Assembly (NCBI GenBank): GCA_005402585.1
Contig: BIFP01000051.1
Span: 1 to 64,000, forward strand
Reading direction: 5' to 3'
DNA: 64,000 nt
Origin: Micromonosporaceae bacterium KJ-029
GTDB taxonomy: Bacteria; Actinomycetota; Actinomycetes; Mycobacteriales; Micromonosporaceae
Shown piece after piece: positions 7,963 to 16,714 of the stretch. Each line of letters begins with the position of its first letter. Position 1 is the first letter of the stretch. The notes under the pieces were generated by a model. It had not been told where the DNA came from. It saw only the letters and a list, made by a program, of their open reading frames with translations, and did not search any database. The position numbers and the translations under genes are program-made.

Positions 7963-9294
7963 GTGAACCTACGAAAGGCCGCGCGGCTGCCGTTCGCCGC
8001 GCTCGTCGCAGGCGTCGTGGCGCTCGGATCGCTCGCCGGCTGCGGGTCGTCCTCCGCCTCGGGCGACGACCCGACCAGCGTGACCGGCGCGTTCGACTGG
8101 AAGCGCTACGACGGAGAGCAGATCACCTTCCTCGCCGCGCAGACCGCGTGGCAGAAGCTGCTGACGCCCGAGAAGATCGACGAGTTCAAGCAGCTCACCG
8201 GCATCACGGTGAACGTCGAGTCACTGCCCGAGGCGCAGATGCGCCAACGACTGCAGGTCTCGCTCACCGCGAACTCCGCCGACTACGACGTCTACATGAC
8301 CTCGGTGCTCCAGGACGGAGCCCGGTTCGAGGACTCCGGCTGGTACGAGAACCTGAAGCCGTACGTGGAGAACCCGGCGCTCACCTCCGCCGACTACACG
8401 TTCGACGGCTTCACCGAGGCGATCGTCGACGGACACTCGATCGACGGGCATCTGGTCACGCTGCCGCTGCAGCTGGAGACGCAGATGCTCTACTACCGCA
8501 AGGACCTCCTGGCGGCCCGGAACATCGCCGTACCGACGACGATGTCCGAGCTGAGCGCCGCCGCGGCGGCGCTCACCGACCGGAGCAAGGGCATCAGCGG
8601 GTTCGCCGTCCGGGGCAAGGGCGCGGCCGCCGTCTCCCAGGTCGCCAACTTCGTGTACGGCTACGGCAGCGACTACACCGACGACCAGGGCAAGGCCGCC
8701 TTCAACACCCCCGACGGCGTCGAGGCGTTCAAGGCGTACGGCGACCTGGTGCGCACCTACGGGCCGAGCGGGGCGGTCGACCAGAGTTGGGAGGAACTGC
8801 TCCCGCTGTTCCAGCAGGGCAAATTGGCGATGTGGGCCGACAACAGCGGCCAGGCGGCCGAGACGTTGAACGCCAAAACGAGCACCGTCGCCGACCAGGT
8901 CGGGTTCGCGCCCATGCCGGCCGGGCCGAAGGCGGCCTCGCAGTCGTACATCAGCTGGGGCGCCGCGATCTCGGCCCTGTCGAAGAAGAAGGGCCCGGCG
9001 TGGTACTTCGTGCAGTGGGCGACCTCGCCGCAGACCGCGACGTACGTCCAGCAGGAGGGCCTCGCCACCGGCCGCACCGGCGTGCCCTTCGGTGACAAGG
9101 TCCCGGCGGACTTCGTCGAGGCGTTCCAGTCCTCGCTGTCGGCCGCGCGGCCGCAGCTGCCGCGGATCAAGTCGGTGCCCGAGGCGCGGGACGTCATCGG
9201 CCAGGCCATCGTCGTCTCCATCCAGGGCGGCGACGTTGCCGGCGCGGTGGGCAAGGCGGCGCAGGACTTCGACCGGATCGTCGAGGCCGGTTGA
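7963..9294 (+). CDS. ABC sugar transporter solute-binding lipoprotein
   Basis: A 443-residue extracellular binding protein of the family 1 (MalE/UgpB-like) type. The N-terminus carries a lipoprotein signal with lipobox LAGC (Cys27). The body has the family's typical ITVNVESLPEAQ, PLQLETQMLYYRKDLL and GKLAMWADNSG elements. Start GTG 7963 was chosen because GGAGGG lies 4-9 bases upstream; an earlier ATG at 7888 has no ribosome site. It delivers a carbohydrate to the two permeases encoded immediately downstream. It shares a divergent regulatory region with the catabolic operon, so the ligand should be that pathway's substrate. Confidence 0.93.
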   Translation: MNLRKAARLPFAALVAGVVALGSLAGCGSSSASGDDPTSVTGAFDWKRYDGEQITFLAAQTAWQKLLTPEKIDEFKQLTGITVNVESLPEAQMRQRLQVSLTANSADYDVYMTSVLQDGARFEDSGWYENLKPYVENPALTSADYTFDGFTEAIVDGHSIDGHLVTLPLQLETQMLYYRKDLLAARNIAVPTTMSELSAAAAALTDRSKGISGFAVRGKGAAAVSQVANFVYGYGSDYTDDQGKAAFNTPDGVEAFKAYGDLVRTYGPSGAVDQSWEELLPLFQQGKLAMWADNSGQAAETLNAKTSTVADQVGFAPMPAGPKAASQSYISWGAAISALSKKKGPAWYFVQWATSPQTATYVQQEGLATGRTGVPFGDKVPADFVEAFQSSLSAARPQLPRIKSVPEARDVIGQAIVVSIQGGDVAGAVGKAAQDFDRIVEAG

Positions 9295-10244
9295 TGGCGA
9301 CCGGCACGTCGACCGAGGTCCGAGCCGCCACCGGCGCTCGGGCCTCGGCCCCGTCGAACCCCGGCGGCCGGCTCGGCGGCTTCGTGGACCGGCACACCAG
9401 ACTCGTCTTCGCCGGGCCCGCCGTGGCCCTGATCCTTCTGATCCTCGCCTTCCCGATCGCGTACACGCTGTACCTGTCGCTGACCCAGTGGACAGGCAGC
9501 CTGACCCGCGATCCGCAGTGGGTCGGCCTGGACAACTACGTTCGGATCTTCACCGACGACCCCCGGTTCTGGGACGCCTTCGGCCGGACCATGGCCTTCA
9601 CCGTGGGGACGGTGGTGGTCCAGACCGTGCTCGGGGTCGCGCTGGCCGTGTTGCTGCACCGCGAACTGCGCCTGCGGGGGCTGCTGCGCAGCGTCATGCT
9701 GATGCCGATGATCGCGACCCCGGTGGCGATCGCCCTCATCTGGCGGCTGATGTTCCAGCCGGACCTTGGCATCTTCAACCAGATCCTGAACGCGTTCGGG
9801 CTCCCCGGCAGCACCTGGCTGGCGAACGAGAAGCTCGCCCTGCCACTGCTCGCGGTGGTCGACACCTGGGAGTGGACGCCGCTGATCGCCCTGATCACCC
9901 TGGCCGGGCTGACCGCACTGCCGGCCGAGCCGCTGGAGGCGGCCCAGATCGACCGGGCGAACGCCTGGCAGCGGTTCTGGTACGTCACCCTGCCGATGGT
10001 GCGGCCGGTCATCGTGGTGGCGCTCGTCTTCCGCCTGATCGACGCGATCAAGACGTTCGACATCATCTTCGTGATGACCCAGGGCGGCCCCGGATTCGCC
10101 ACCGAGACGCTGAACCTCTACATCTACAACACCGCCTTCCAGTACCAGAAGCTCGGCTACGCCTCGGCCCTGCTCATCGTGTTCTTCGCGCTCGTGTTCG
10201 TGCTGACCGGTCTGACGCTCAGCTTCCGGCGCGCCCGGGACTGA
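9294..10244 (+). CDS. ABC sugar transporter permease (MalF/UgpA type)
   Basis: A 316-residue permease with six predicted membrane helices and the cytoplasmic EAA loop (EPLEAAQIDRANAWQRFWYV), which docks the ATPase. Its ATG overlaps the binding-protein TGA by one base (TGATG). It pairs with the MalG-type permease that follows. No ATP-binding subunit gene is present here. Confidence 0.93.
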   Translation: MATGTSTEVRAATGARASAPSNPGGRLGGFVDRHTRLVFAGPAVALILLILAFPIAYTLYLSLTQWTGSLTRDPQWVGLDNYVRIFTDDPRFWDAFGRTMAFTVGTVVVQTVLGVALAVLLHRELRLRGLLRSVMLMPMIATPVAIALIWRLMFQPDLGIFNQILNAFGLPGSTWLANEKLALPLLAVVDTWEWTPLIALITLAGLTALPAEPLEAAQIDRANAWQRFWYVTLPMVRPVIVVALVFRLIDAIKTFDIIFVMTQGGPGFATETLNLYIYNTAFQYQKLGYASALLIVFFALVFVLTGLTLSFRRARD

Positions 10245-10276
10245 CTCGGCGAACTGACCGACAAGGAGTGAGAACA

Positions 10277-11113
10277 ATGCCCAAGAGACGAACCGGCGCT
10301 CGACGCTCCGTTCTCGGCAGCATCGGCCTGTGGACGCTGATCGGCGTCTTCTTCCTTCCGTTCCTGTTCGTCTTCTACTACATGGTGACGACGAGCTTCA
10401 AAAGTCAGATCGACATCTTCTCGCCGGAGTTCAAGTGGGTCTTCGTGCCGACCCTGGAGAACTACGCGGCCGTGTTCCAGACCGGATCGTTCGGTGAGTT
10501 CACCCTCAACTCGATGATCATCGGTGTCGCGTCCGTGCTGGTGGCGCTGGTCGTCGGCCTGCCCGCCGCGTTCGTCATCGCGCGGTACAAGACCCGGTGG
10601 ATCGGCAGCCTCGTGCTGTCGTCGCGGATCACGCCGGGCATCACGTTCCTCATCCCGTGGTTCCTGATCTTCAGCCGGATCGGGTGGATCGACACGTATC
10701 AGGCGTTGATCCTTATGCACGTCATCGTCACCCTGCCGTTCGTCACCTGGCTGATGATCAGCTTCTTCGAGGATCTCCCGCAGGAACTGATCGACTCCGG
10801 ATCGGTCGACGGCGCCGGTATCGCCCGGATCTTCTGGAGCATCGTGCTACCCACGACGAAGGGTGGCATCGCCGCCGCCGCGATCCTGGCCTTCATCTTC
10901 TCCTGGAACAACTTCCTCTTCTCGGTCGTCATCGCCGGCAACAGCACCCGTACGCTCCCGGTCGCGGTCTTCCAGTTCATGTCGTACGGATCGATCAACT
11001 GGGGTGCGATCGCCGCCGCCGCGGTCGTGATGACGCTGCCGGTGGTCGTGCTGTCGCTGTTCATCCAGCGGCACATCGTGCAGGGTCTCGCGGGCGGGGC
11101 GGTCAAGGGTTGA
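10277..11113 (+). CDS. ABC sugar transporter permease (MalG/UgpE type)
   Basis: A 278-residue permease with six predicted helices and an EAA-type loop (ELIDSGSVDGAGIARIFWSI). AAGGAG at 10263-10268 precedes ATG 10277. It completes the transmembrane core of the importer. The next gene is convergent, ending 20 bases away, so the transporter operon ends here without an ATPase; a shared MsiK-type ATPase encoded elsewhere is the usual actinomycete solution. Confidence 0.93.
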   Translation: MPKRRTGARRSVLGSIGLWTLIGVFFLPFLFVFYYMVTTSFKSQIDIFSPEFKWVFVPTLENYAAVFQTGSFGEFTLNSMIIGVASVLVALVVGLPAAFVIARYKTRWIGSLVLSSRITPGITFLIPWFLIFSRIGWIDTYQALILMHVIVTLPFVTWLMISFFEDLPQELIDSGSVDGAGIARIFWSIVLPTTKGGIAAAAILAFIFSWNNFLFSVVIAGNSTRTLPVAVFQFMSYGSINWGAIAAAAVVMTLPVVVLSLFIQRHIVQGLAGGAVKG

Positions 11114-11133
11114 CGACCCGCCCCACCCGGACC

Positions 11134-12663
11134 TCAGCCTCGGCACAGCGGCACGTCGGGCTCGACGACAGTGCGGTTGACGATGTCCTTGTTGAAGAAG
11201 GCCGCCTCCTTCGGGATGCTGACCCCCAGGACGTGCTCGATCGCCTTGGTCAGCGGCTCGGACACGCTGATGTCCTCGCCGGCCCGTACGGTCAGGACCA
11301 GGGTGGTACCGCGGCACTTCACCGCCGGTCCGGCCAGCGGCAGGCCGACCCGGCCGGCCGCCGAGCCGTTGGTCAGCCCGAGCGAGGCCACCACGCCGAC
11401 GAACGGCCCGGCACCCGCGACCGGCAGGCCGAGCATGAGTCCGAAGCGGAACTCCGCGGCCACGACGATCGCCTCGACACCGACCGAAACGCCACGCAGC
11501 GACTGCATGATGCTCTTCTGCACGGAGAAGCTGGGCGTCAGGACCGACGAGCCGACGTAGCCGATCGCTCCGTCGAGCCCCCACCGGCCGGTGGCGGAGA
11601 TGTTGCCGTTCTTCGCGGTGAACGCGGTCTGGACGAGGAACTTGAACGTCTGCTTGAGGGTTGCCGGGATTCCGCCGATGAGGATGGGCTGCTTCACTTC
11701 GATCGGAAACTCGATCTTGGCTTTCTTGTTGTCACTCAGCCCGCCCTCAGCACCAGCCGCGATGGTGATGGCCAAGCCCTTGAGTCCGTCGATCCGGAAC
11801 TGCGGCTTCGGGATCACGCCGTTGGTCACCTGAATGTCGCCCCACACCCGCAGGTCCTGGACCAGCAACTGGATGTCGAAGTCGACCTTGAGGCGCGACA
11901 CGGCCGTGCCGTGCTCGGCGGTCAGGCCCAGCTTCGAGTTGTCCTTGTACGCGGTGACCGCCCAGTCGCCGACCTTCCGCTGGTAGGTGTCCGCGGCTCC
12001 GCCACCCGGGGCGCGGGCCGGGGCGAGGACGATCGGTGGCGCGGCGAGCCGGAGGTCGGGCAGCCCGATGGCGTTCATGCCGATCCCGGTCGCCTCCTCC
12101 GCGTCCGGCAGGACCGGCGTCGCATCGGAGGCAGCGTCCTCGACGATCTCGCCGAGCAGGTCGGGGAGCGGGCTGAAGGTCTGTGACTCCAGATCGAGCG
12201 GCTGGTCGATGGTGATATGAGCGTCCCGCACCACGTCGGTCAACTGCACCGGAGCCAGGGTGACCGCCTTGTCGCCGCCGGACCGTTCGACCTTCACCAC
12301 CCGGCCGAGCGCCTCGCTCGTGGCAAACATGATCTTTCCCGGCCGGATGTCGTCGACGCCTCGGGCGGCACCATCGACCACGTACGTGAACCCGTCCTCG
12401 CTGACCGAGCGGATGGCCTTGCTGCCCCCCTCGACGATCACCACGTCCGGCTGGTAGACCACTGAGTCGTCCTGCTTCGGGCCGTATCCGTACCGGTCAT
12501 CGGCGGTCCCGGAACCGCCGAGCCCGACCTTGCTGCATCCCGCGGTCAGCACGACGAGGCAGGTCAACACCGTGACGCTGCCGACCCAGCGGCGAACGGC
12601 AGCTGAGCCGGCCGTGCCGTCGCGGCCATCGCCATGCCGGCGCGGGAACGGATGTCTGATCAT
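11134..12663 (-). CDS. Putative secreted lipoprotein of unknown function
   Basis: A 509-residue protein I do not recognise. It has a basic N-terminus, a hydrophobic segment and a lipobox LTAGC (Cys43), so it is probably anchored on the outer face of the membrane. The mature part is Gly/Val/Ala-rich with alternating hydrophobic residues, suggesting a beta-rich fold. Several segments (PDLLGEIVEDAASDATP, IAAGAEGGLSDNKKAKIEF) are soluble and acidic. It is a single gene: convergent with the sugar permease and divergent from NUDIX. Coding statistics look normal. Confidence 0.7.
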   Translation of the reverse strand: MIRHPFPRRHGDGRDGTAGSAAVRRWVGSVTVLTCLVVLTAGCSKVGLGGSGTADDRYGYGPKQDDSVVYQPDVVIVEGGSKAIRSVSEDGFTYVVDGAARGVDDIRPGKIMFATSEALGRVVKVERSGGDKAVTLAPVQLTDVVRDAHITIDQPLDLESQTFSPLPDLLGEIVEDAASDATPVLPDAEEATGIGMNAIGLPDLRLAAPPIVLAPARAPGGGAADTYQRKVGDWAVTAYKDNSKLGLTAEHGTAVSRLKVDFDIQLLVQDLRVWGDIQVTNGVIPKPQFRIDGLKGLAITIAAGAEGGLSDNKKAKIEFPIEVKQPILIGGIPATLKQTFKFLVQTAFTAKNGNISATGRWGLDGAIGYVGSSVLTPSFSVQKSIMQSLRGVSVGVEAIVVAAEFRFGLMLGLPVAGAGPFVGVVASLGLTNGSAAGRVGLPLAGPAVKCRGTTLVLTVRAGEDISVSEPLTKAIEHVLGVSIPKEAAFFNKDIVNRTVVEPDVPLCRG

Positions 12664-12831
12664 CGCCCCGAGGCTAGGGCGGCCGCCTCCGCGCCGAATC
12701 CGGTGTTTCCCTATGTATCAGTGCCGGTCGGGTCGATTGGACTCAGTCAAGCCAGGTTCCTAGGATGGTCTAGAGATCGTGCCCCGGCTCTCTCCGCCGA
12801 GGTTCGTCGGCAACGGCAGTAGGGTGAACCG

Positions 12832-13380
12832 GTGGACGAACTCGTGGCGCTGTACGCCGAGGGCGACTCGTCCGGGCGAGTCACCGGCGCCGCGTCCCGC
12901 AGTGAGGTTCGTTCCGGTAACCTGCCGCACGCGGCCACAGCAGTGCTGCTGCGCGACGCGCGGGACCGGGTCTACGTCCATCGGCGAACCGAGACCAAGG
13001 ACGTCTATCCCGGTATGCACGACGCCTTCGCCGGAGGCGTCGTGTTGGCCGGCGAGGATCCCGTCGAGGCGGCGCGGCGGGAGCTGGCCGAGGAACTGGG
13101 TGTCACGAACTGCGACATCCGCCCCTGCCTGCGGTACTGGTACGCGGATTCGTACGCCAACTACCTGGCCTACGTCTTCGACGCCCGGTACGAGGCCGAC
13201 CGGTGCGGGCCGGTGGTCCACCAACCCAGCGAGGTGGCGGCCGGTCGGTGGATGGATCTGGCCGAGCTGATCGCCCGCCTCGCAGACCCGACCTGGCCCT
13301 TCGTGCCGGACGGGCGGGCCACACTGGACCGTTACCTGCGGCACACCCGCAGGTCAGGGGTTGTCAGCTCCCACTTCTGA
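12832..13380 (+). CDS. NUDIX hydrolase
   Basis: A 182-residue NUDIX-fold protein resembling the YfcD / isopentenyl-diphosphate isomerase-like branch. The Nudix box is GGVVLAGEDPVEAARRELAEELG (about residues 63-85, split by one position from the strict spacing), with the conserved REL-EE metal ligands. HRRTETKDVYPGMHDAFAGG precedes it, typical of the branch. Start is GTG 12832. Substrate unknown; probably a nucleoside diphosphate derivative. Confidence 0.87.
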   Translation: MDELVALYAEGDSSGRVTGAASRSEVRSGNLPHAATAVLLRDARDRVYVHRRTETKDVYPGMHDAFAGGVVLAGEDPVEAARRELAEELGVTNCDIRPCLRYWYADSYANYLAYVFDARYEADRCGPVVHQPSEVAAGRWMDLAELIARLADPTWPFVPDGRATLDRYLRHTRRSGVVSSHF

Positions 13381-13443
13381 GTCCGGGCTGGCGACCGGCC
13401 GCAGGTTCGGATCACCACGCCAGTGAACGGAGTTGTCGACGCG

Positions 13444-14418
13444 ATGTCGCTATTGAGCGCCGATCAGGCCGGGCCGGATGGCGGCCCGCCACCGATGACC
13501 GGAAGCCACCGCATCGCCTGGACCGCGATGCCCCCCGAGGTCAGGGCCGCGATCGAACGGCTGGTGGGCAGTGCGGTGGTCAGCGCCACCAACCAGTCCG
13601 GTGGCTTCTCCGAGGGAGTGGCCACCCGCCTACGGCTGGGCACCGGCCAGGACGTGTTCCTCAAGGCGGTCAGCGCCCTGACCGCGCCCGGCGTCGCCCG
13701 GTTCCACCGCCGGGAAGCCGAGATCACCCAGCGGCTCCCGGCCTCGGCGCCGGTGCCGCGCCTGCTCGCCCGCTACGACGACGGCACCTGGGTGGCCCTG
13801 CTGTTCGAGCACCTCAACGGGTCCCTACCCGCACAGCCGTGGCGAGGCGACGAGTTCGAGCGCGTGCTGGCCGCCGTCTCCGCCATGACGCACGCCCTCA
13901 CCCCCTCGCCGATCAGCGCGTCGGCGACGGCGCAGCCTCGCCTCGGCGGCTGGCCTCAGCTCACCGCCCGGCACGAGCTGACCACCCTGGCCCGCCTGTC
14001 GCCGTGGGCGGCCGACCGCCTGGACGACCTGATCGCGCTGGAGGCTGCGGCGACCGCGACCGTCGCCGGCGACACACTGCTGCACGGCGACCTCTACCCG
14101 TTCAACATCCTGCTCACCGGGGAGCAGGTGCATGTCGTCGACTGGCCGCACGCCTGGGTCGGAGCCGCCCACTGCGACGTACTGACCCTCATGTCGAACG
14201 TGGTCCTGAGCGGCCTCGACCCGGAGCCGTTCGTCGAGGCGAACCCGCTCACCCGACATCTGCACCCCTACGAGATCGACACCTTCCTCGCCGCACACGC
14301 CGGTTTCCTGATCCGGCTGGCCGTCACCGCCGGCCCTGCCGTGGACCCGAATCTGGTCAACATGGCCGCCGCGTTGGGTCAGGCGTCCCTGGAGTGGCTA
14401 CGGAGGCGTCGCCACTGA
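13444..14418 (+). CDS. Aminoglycoside-phosphotransferase-fold kinase
   Basis: A 324-residue APH-family protein. The Brenner motif LLHGDLYPFN (catalytic Asp and metal-binding Asn) and the metal-binding aspartate in VHVVDWPHA are present about two thirds along. These enzymes phosphorylate small molecules, including antibiotics, choline or sugars; nothing here identifies the substrate. ATG 13444 follows a GGAG; GTG 13423 and ATG 13495 are alternatives. Resistance cannot be claimed from sequence. Confidence 0.82.
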   Translation: MSLLSADQAGPDGGPPPMTGSHRIAWTAMPPEVRAAIERLVGSAVVSATNQSGGFSEGVATRLRLGTGQDVFLKAVSALTAPGVARFHRREAEITQRLPASAPVPRLLARYDDGTWVALLFEHLNGSLPAQPWRGDEFERVLAAVSAMTHALTPSPISASATAQPRLGGWPQLTARHELTTLARLSPWAADRLDDLIALEAAATATVAGDTLLHGDLYPFNILLTGEQVHVVDWPHAWVGAAHCDVLTLMSNVVLSGLDPEPFVEANPLTRHLHPYEIDTFLAAHAGFLIRLAVTAGPAVDPNLVNMAAALGQASLEWLRRRRH

Positions 14419-14427
14419 CCGCTGCTG

Positions 14428-14443
14428 TGTACCATCTGGTACA
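14428..14443. promoter_or_regulatory. 16-bp inverted repeat overlapping a start codon
   Basis: TGTACCA-TC-TGGTACA is a perfect dyad whose last base is the A of the SRPBCC gene's ATG. The second gene of this unit encodes a TetR regulator, whose family typically binds such GTAC-rich dyads. Binding here would block transcription or translation initiation of the pair, giving autoregulation. Confidence 0.7.
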
Positions 14444-14907
14444 TGGACTATGGGGAGACGATCGCCGTCGCGGTCGGGATCGACCGGGCCTGGGCAGCAC
14501 TGACGGACGTGACAAGCTACCCGCGATGGACGGCGTCCATGTCCTCCGTGGAGCCACTCGACGGCCCGGAGGTGGTGGTGGGGCACCGGTTCCGGATCCG
14601 GCAACCCGGCCTGCCGGTCACCGTGTGGCGGGTCTGCGACGTCCAGGAGGGCGAGTCGTACGCCTGGGAAGCCCACGCCCCCGGGATGCGCACACTCGCG
14701 TACCACCGTCTGACGAGCCAGGCGGACGGGACGACCCGGATCAATATCGGCATCCGACAGACCGGAGTCCTCGCCGGGCTGGTCGGTCTGTTCACCGCGG
14801 CGAAGACCCGGCGGTACCTGCGGCTGGAGGCGGCGGGACTCAAGGCCGCCGCCGAGGCGGGTGCCCCGACCACCGAGGACGACGCGAAGCCGGCCGGTAG
14901 CCAGTGA
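14443..14907 (+). CDS. SRPBCC (START-like) family protein
   Basis: A 154-residue polyketide-cyclase/START-like small protein: YPRWTASMSSVEPLDG, then alternating beta strands and a C-terminal helix (AKTRRYLRLEAAGLKAAAEAG). This fold binds hydrophobic ligands in a deep pocket. It is translationally coupled by a GTGA overlap to a TetR regulator, so it may bind or modify the TetR effector. No catalytic residues are recognisable. Confidence 0.82.
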   Translation: MDYGETIAVAVGIDRAWAALTDVTSYPRWTASMSSVEPLDGPEVVVGHRFRIRQPGLPVTVWRVCDVQEGESYAWEAHAPGMRTLAYHRLTSQADGTTRINIGIRQTGVLAGLVGLFTAAKTRRYLRLEAAGLKAAAEAGAPTTEDDAKPAGSQ

Positions 14908-15482
14908 CGGCGCGGCGGCCGCCCGTGCCCGGTGACGCCCGCACCGCGTTACTCGACCGGTGCGTCCACTTCCTGAAGGACGGCGGGTTCAGTCAGCTCA
15001 GCCTGCGGGAGATCGCCACCGGCGCCGGCACCAGCCACCGCATGCTGATCTACCACTTCGGCAGTCGGGAGGGGCTGCTCGCGGAGGTCGTCCGGCGGAT
15101 CGAGGCCGAACAGCGGGAGGCGCTCGCCGCGCTGGCCGCCGGGACGGACGACCCGGTCGAGGTGAGCCGGCGGTTCTGGCAGCGCCTGGCCGACCCGGCG
15201 CTCGCTCCGGCGGAGCGGCTGTTCTTCGAGATCTACGCGCACGCGTTGTTCGAGCGGTCGTGGACCGAGCCGTTCCGCGCCTCGGTCATCGCCGCCTGGA
15301 CCGAGCCGGTCGAGGACCTGTTCCGGCAACTCGGGTTCGACGCGGACGACGCCCGCCGACGCGCCCGCCTCGGCCTCGCCGCGACCCGCGGACTGCTGCT
15401 GGACCTGCTCGTCACCGGTGACCGGGACGTCCTCGACGCCGCCGCCGACCTGTTCGCCCAGCTCATCACGCGTCCCGAGTGA
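14904..15482 (+). CDS. TetR-family transcriptional regulator
   Basis: A 192-residue TetR repressor. The N-terminal HTH reads GGFSQLSLREIATGAGTSHR with the usual MLIYHFGSREGLL following. The C-terminal half is a helical ligand-binding domain. GTG 14904 overlaps the preceding TGA. It is probably autoregulated through the dyad at 14428-14443. Confidence 0.9.
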   Translation: MTARRPPVPGDARTALLDRCVHFLKDGGFSQLSLREIATGAGTSHRMLIYHFGSREGLLAEVVRRIEAEQREALAALAAGTDDPVEVSRRFWQRLADPALAPAERLFFEIYAHALFERSWTEPFRASVIAAWTEPVEDLFRQLGFDADDARRRARLGLAATRGLLLDLLVTGDRDVLDAAADLFAQLITRPE

Positions 15483-15860
15483 CCGGGGTGGCTGAGCGGC
15501 GCGGCGGCGGCCGGTAGTCGGGCCCGGACCAGGGTGCCGGCGGGACCGCCCGCCCTGCCCTACGACCGGTTGCTCGTCGCCTGGCACCTGGCCGACGAGC
15601 CCGCTGCCCCCGCTCTCGGGCCCGATGAGGCGGTCTGGGCCGTCTTCGCCGCCGACGGGCTGCCGATCGTCGACCCGGCCTGGGCTGCCGCGCCCGCCGC
15701 GCTGGTCGCGGTGCCGGCCAACATCTCCGCGCTGCGCCGGGACGACCCGGCAACGGCCAGCACCTGGCAGCACGCCGTCGGTGGGGTGCTGCAGGAGGCG
15801 CTGGTGGCCGGCTGGCGGGCGGGTTGGGATCCCCGCGGCTGCTACCGGCTCACCGCCCCT
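15483..15860 (+). pseudogene. Remnant of a COG3375-type GNAT acetyltransferase
   Basis: Open frame directly after the TetR stop, in the same frame, whose translation looks like the C-terminal third of the predicted GNAT family COG3375: YDRLLVAWHLADEP, ALVAVPANISALRRDDPA, then WQHAVGGVLQEALVAGW and GCYRL. The catalytic GNAT core is absent and there is no plausible ribosome site. Only about 110 of the usual 260 or so residues remain, so I read it as a decayed gene. The similarity is from memory of the family, not a search. Confidence 0.55.
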
Positions 15861-15870
15861 CTTCGCCGAC

Positions 15871-16614
15871 CTACAGCCGGTGCCGTACCCACACGTTGGG
15901 CTCCACGTACACGGCGTGGTCGTGGGGCACGTCGCAGTGCACCGGCACCAGGGCCCCCGGCACGTGCACCGGGCCACTGGTGTCGAACGGCAGGCCGGTC
16001 CAGCGACGCCATTCGGCGAGCGTGCCGGTGATCGTCATCGACCGGGCAGCGACGCGCTCGATGCGCCCGCCCGCCCGGACGTGCACCCGCAGCCACGGGT
16101 CCACCGGCAGGCCGTCCGCGCGGACCTGGGCGGCGTACTCGGTCATCGGCAGGTCGGGACGGGTGTGCTTGCCGCTCGGGCGGACCGGGGCGACCAGCGT
16201 GTCGTAGCCCTGCTTCGCGACCGCCTGCCGCATCGCGTCGAGCATCAGCGCGGACAACCCGCCACCGCGCCGGTCCGGCCGTACACATATCTCCAACGCC
16301 GACACGATGTTCGTCTCCGCGCCGGTGAGCCGGTTGATGGTGGCCCGCTGGATCGCCCGGTTCCACCCGCCGTCGGGAAGCTCCGGCTCCGTCCACCGCA
16401 ACGGCACGGCGTACGCCCGGGCCACCGCGCGCCCGGGGTCGGCCGAGTCGACGGCGGCGAACACGAACTCCGGATACAGGTCGTGGGCGACGCCGTAGTA
16501 CACCGAACTCATCGGGTCCCAGAGCATGAACTGCGGCCACGCCGTGTCGAAGCCCTCGTCCAGCAGTGGCGCGAGGTCCGGCCGGTCCGCCAGGCACACA
16601 ACGTCGATAGTCAC
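15871..16614 (-). CDS. GNAT-family N-acetyltransferase
   Basis: A 247-residue GNAT protein. The acetyl-CoA-binding region is visible around residues 105-130: ALEICVRPDRRGGGLSALMLDAM (motif A, R/Q-x-x-G-x-G/A like). An extended C-terminal beta region follows. Such proteins acetylate small amines, peptides or proteins; substrate unknown. It stands alone, converging on the GNAT remnant. Confidence 0.8.
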   Translation of the reverse strand: MTIDVVCLADRPDLAPLLDEGFDTAWPQFMLWDPMSSVYYGVAHDLYPEFVFAAVDSADPGRAVARAYAVPLRWTEPELPDGGWNRAIQRATINRLTGAETNIVSALEICVRPDRRGGGLSALMLDAMRQAVAKQGYDTLVAPVRPSGKHTRPDLPMTEYAAQVRADGLPVDPWLRVHVRAGGRIERVAARSMTITGTLAEWRRWTGLPFDTSGPVHVPGALVPVHCDVPHDHAVYVEPNVWVRHRL

Positions 16615-16714
16615 CGCGGCACCGTACCCGGCCGTCCCGCCGACAGGCAGGTCAATTAGATACCCGCCCAGGACTCGCCGGGCAGGCCCGGGACCGGCCG
16701 CCGAGGCCGACCGG

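Noticed and set aside
1713-11113. A complete sulfoquinovose (sulfo-EMP) pathway
   Set aside because: Only the kinase, aldolase and regulator resemble that system. Isomerase, reductase and glycosidase are missing, and a sulfonate-contact residue appears changed, so a firm call is not supported.
13444-14418. Aminoglycoside resistance gene
   Set aside because: The APH fold is shared by many housekeeping kinases and no specific resistance motif or context was seen.
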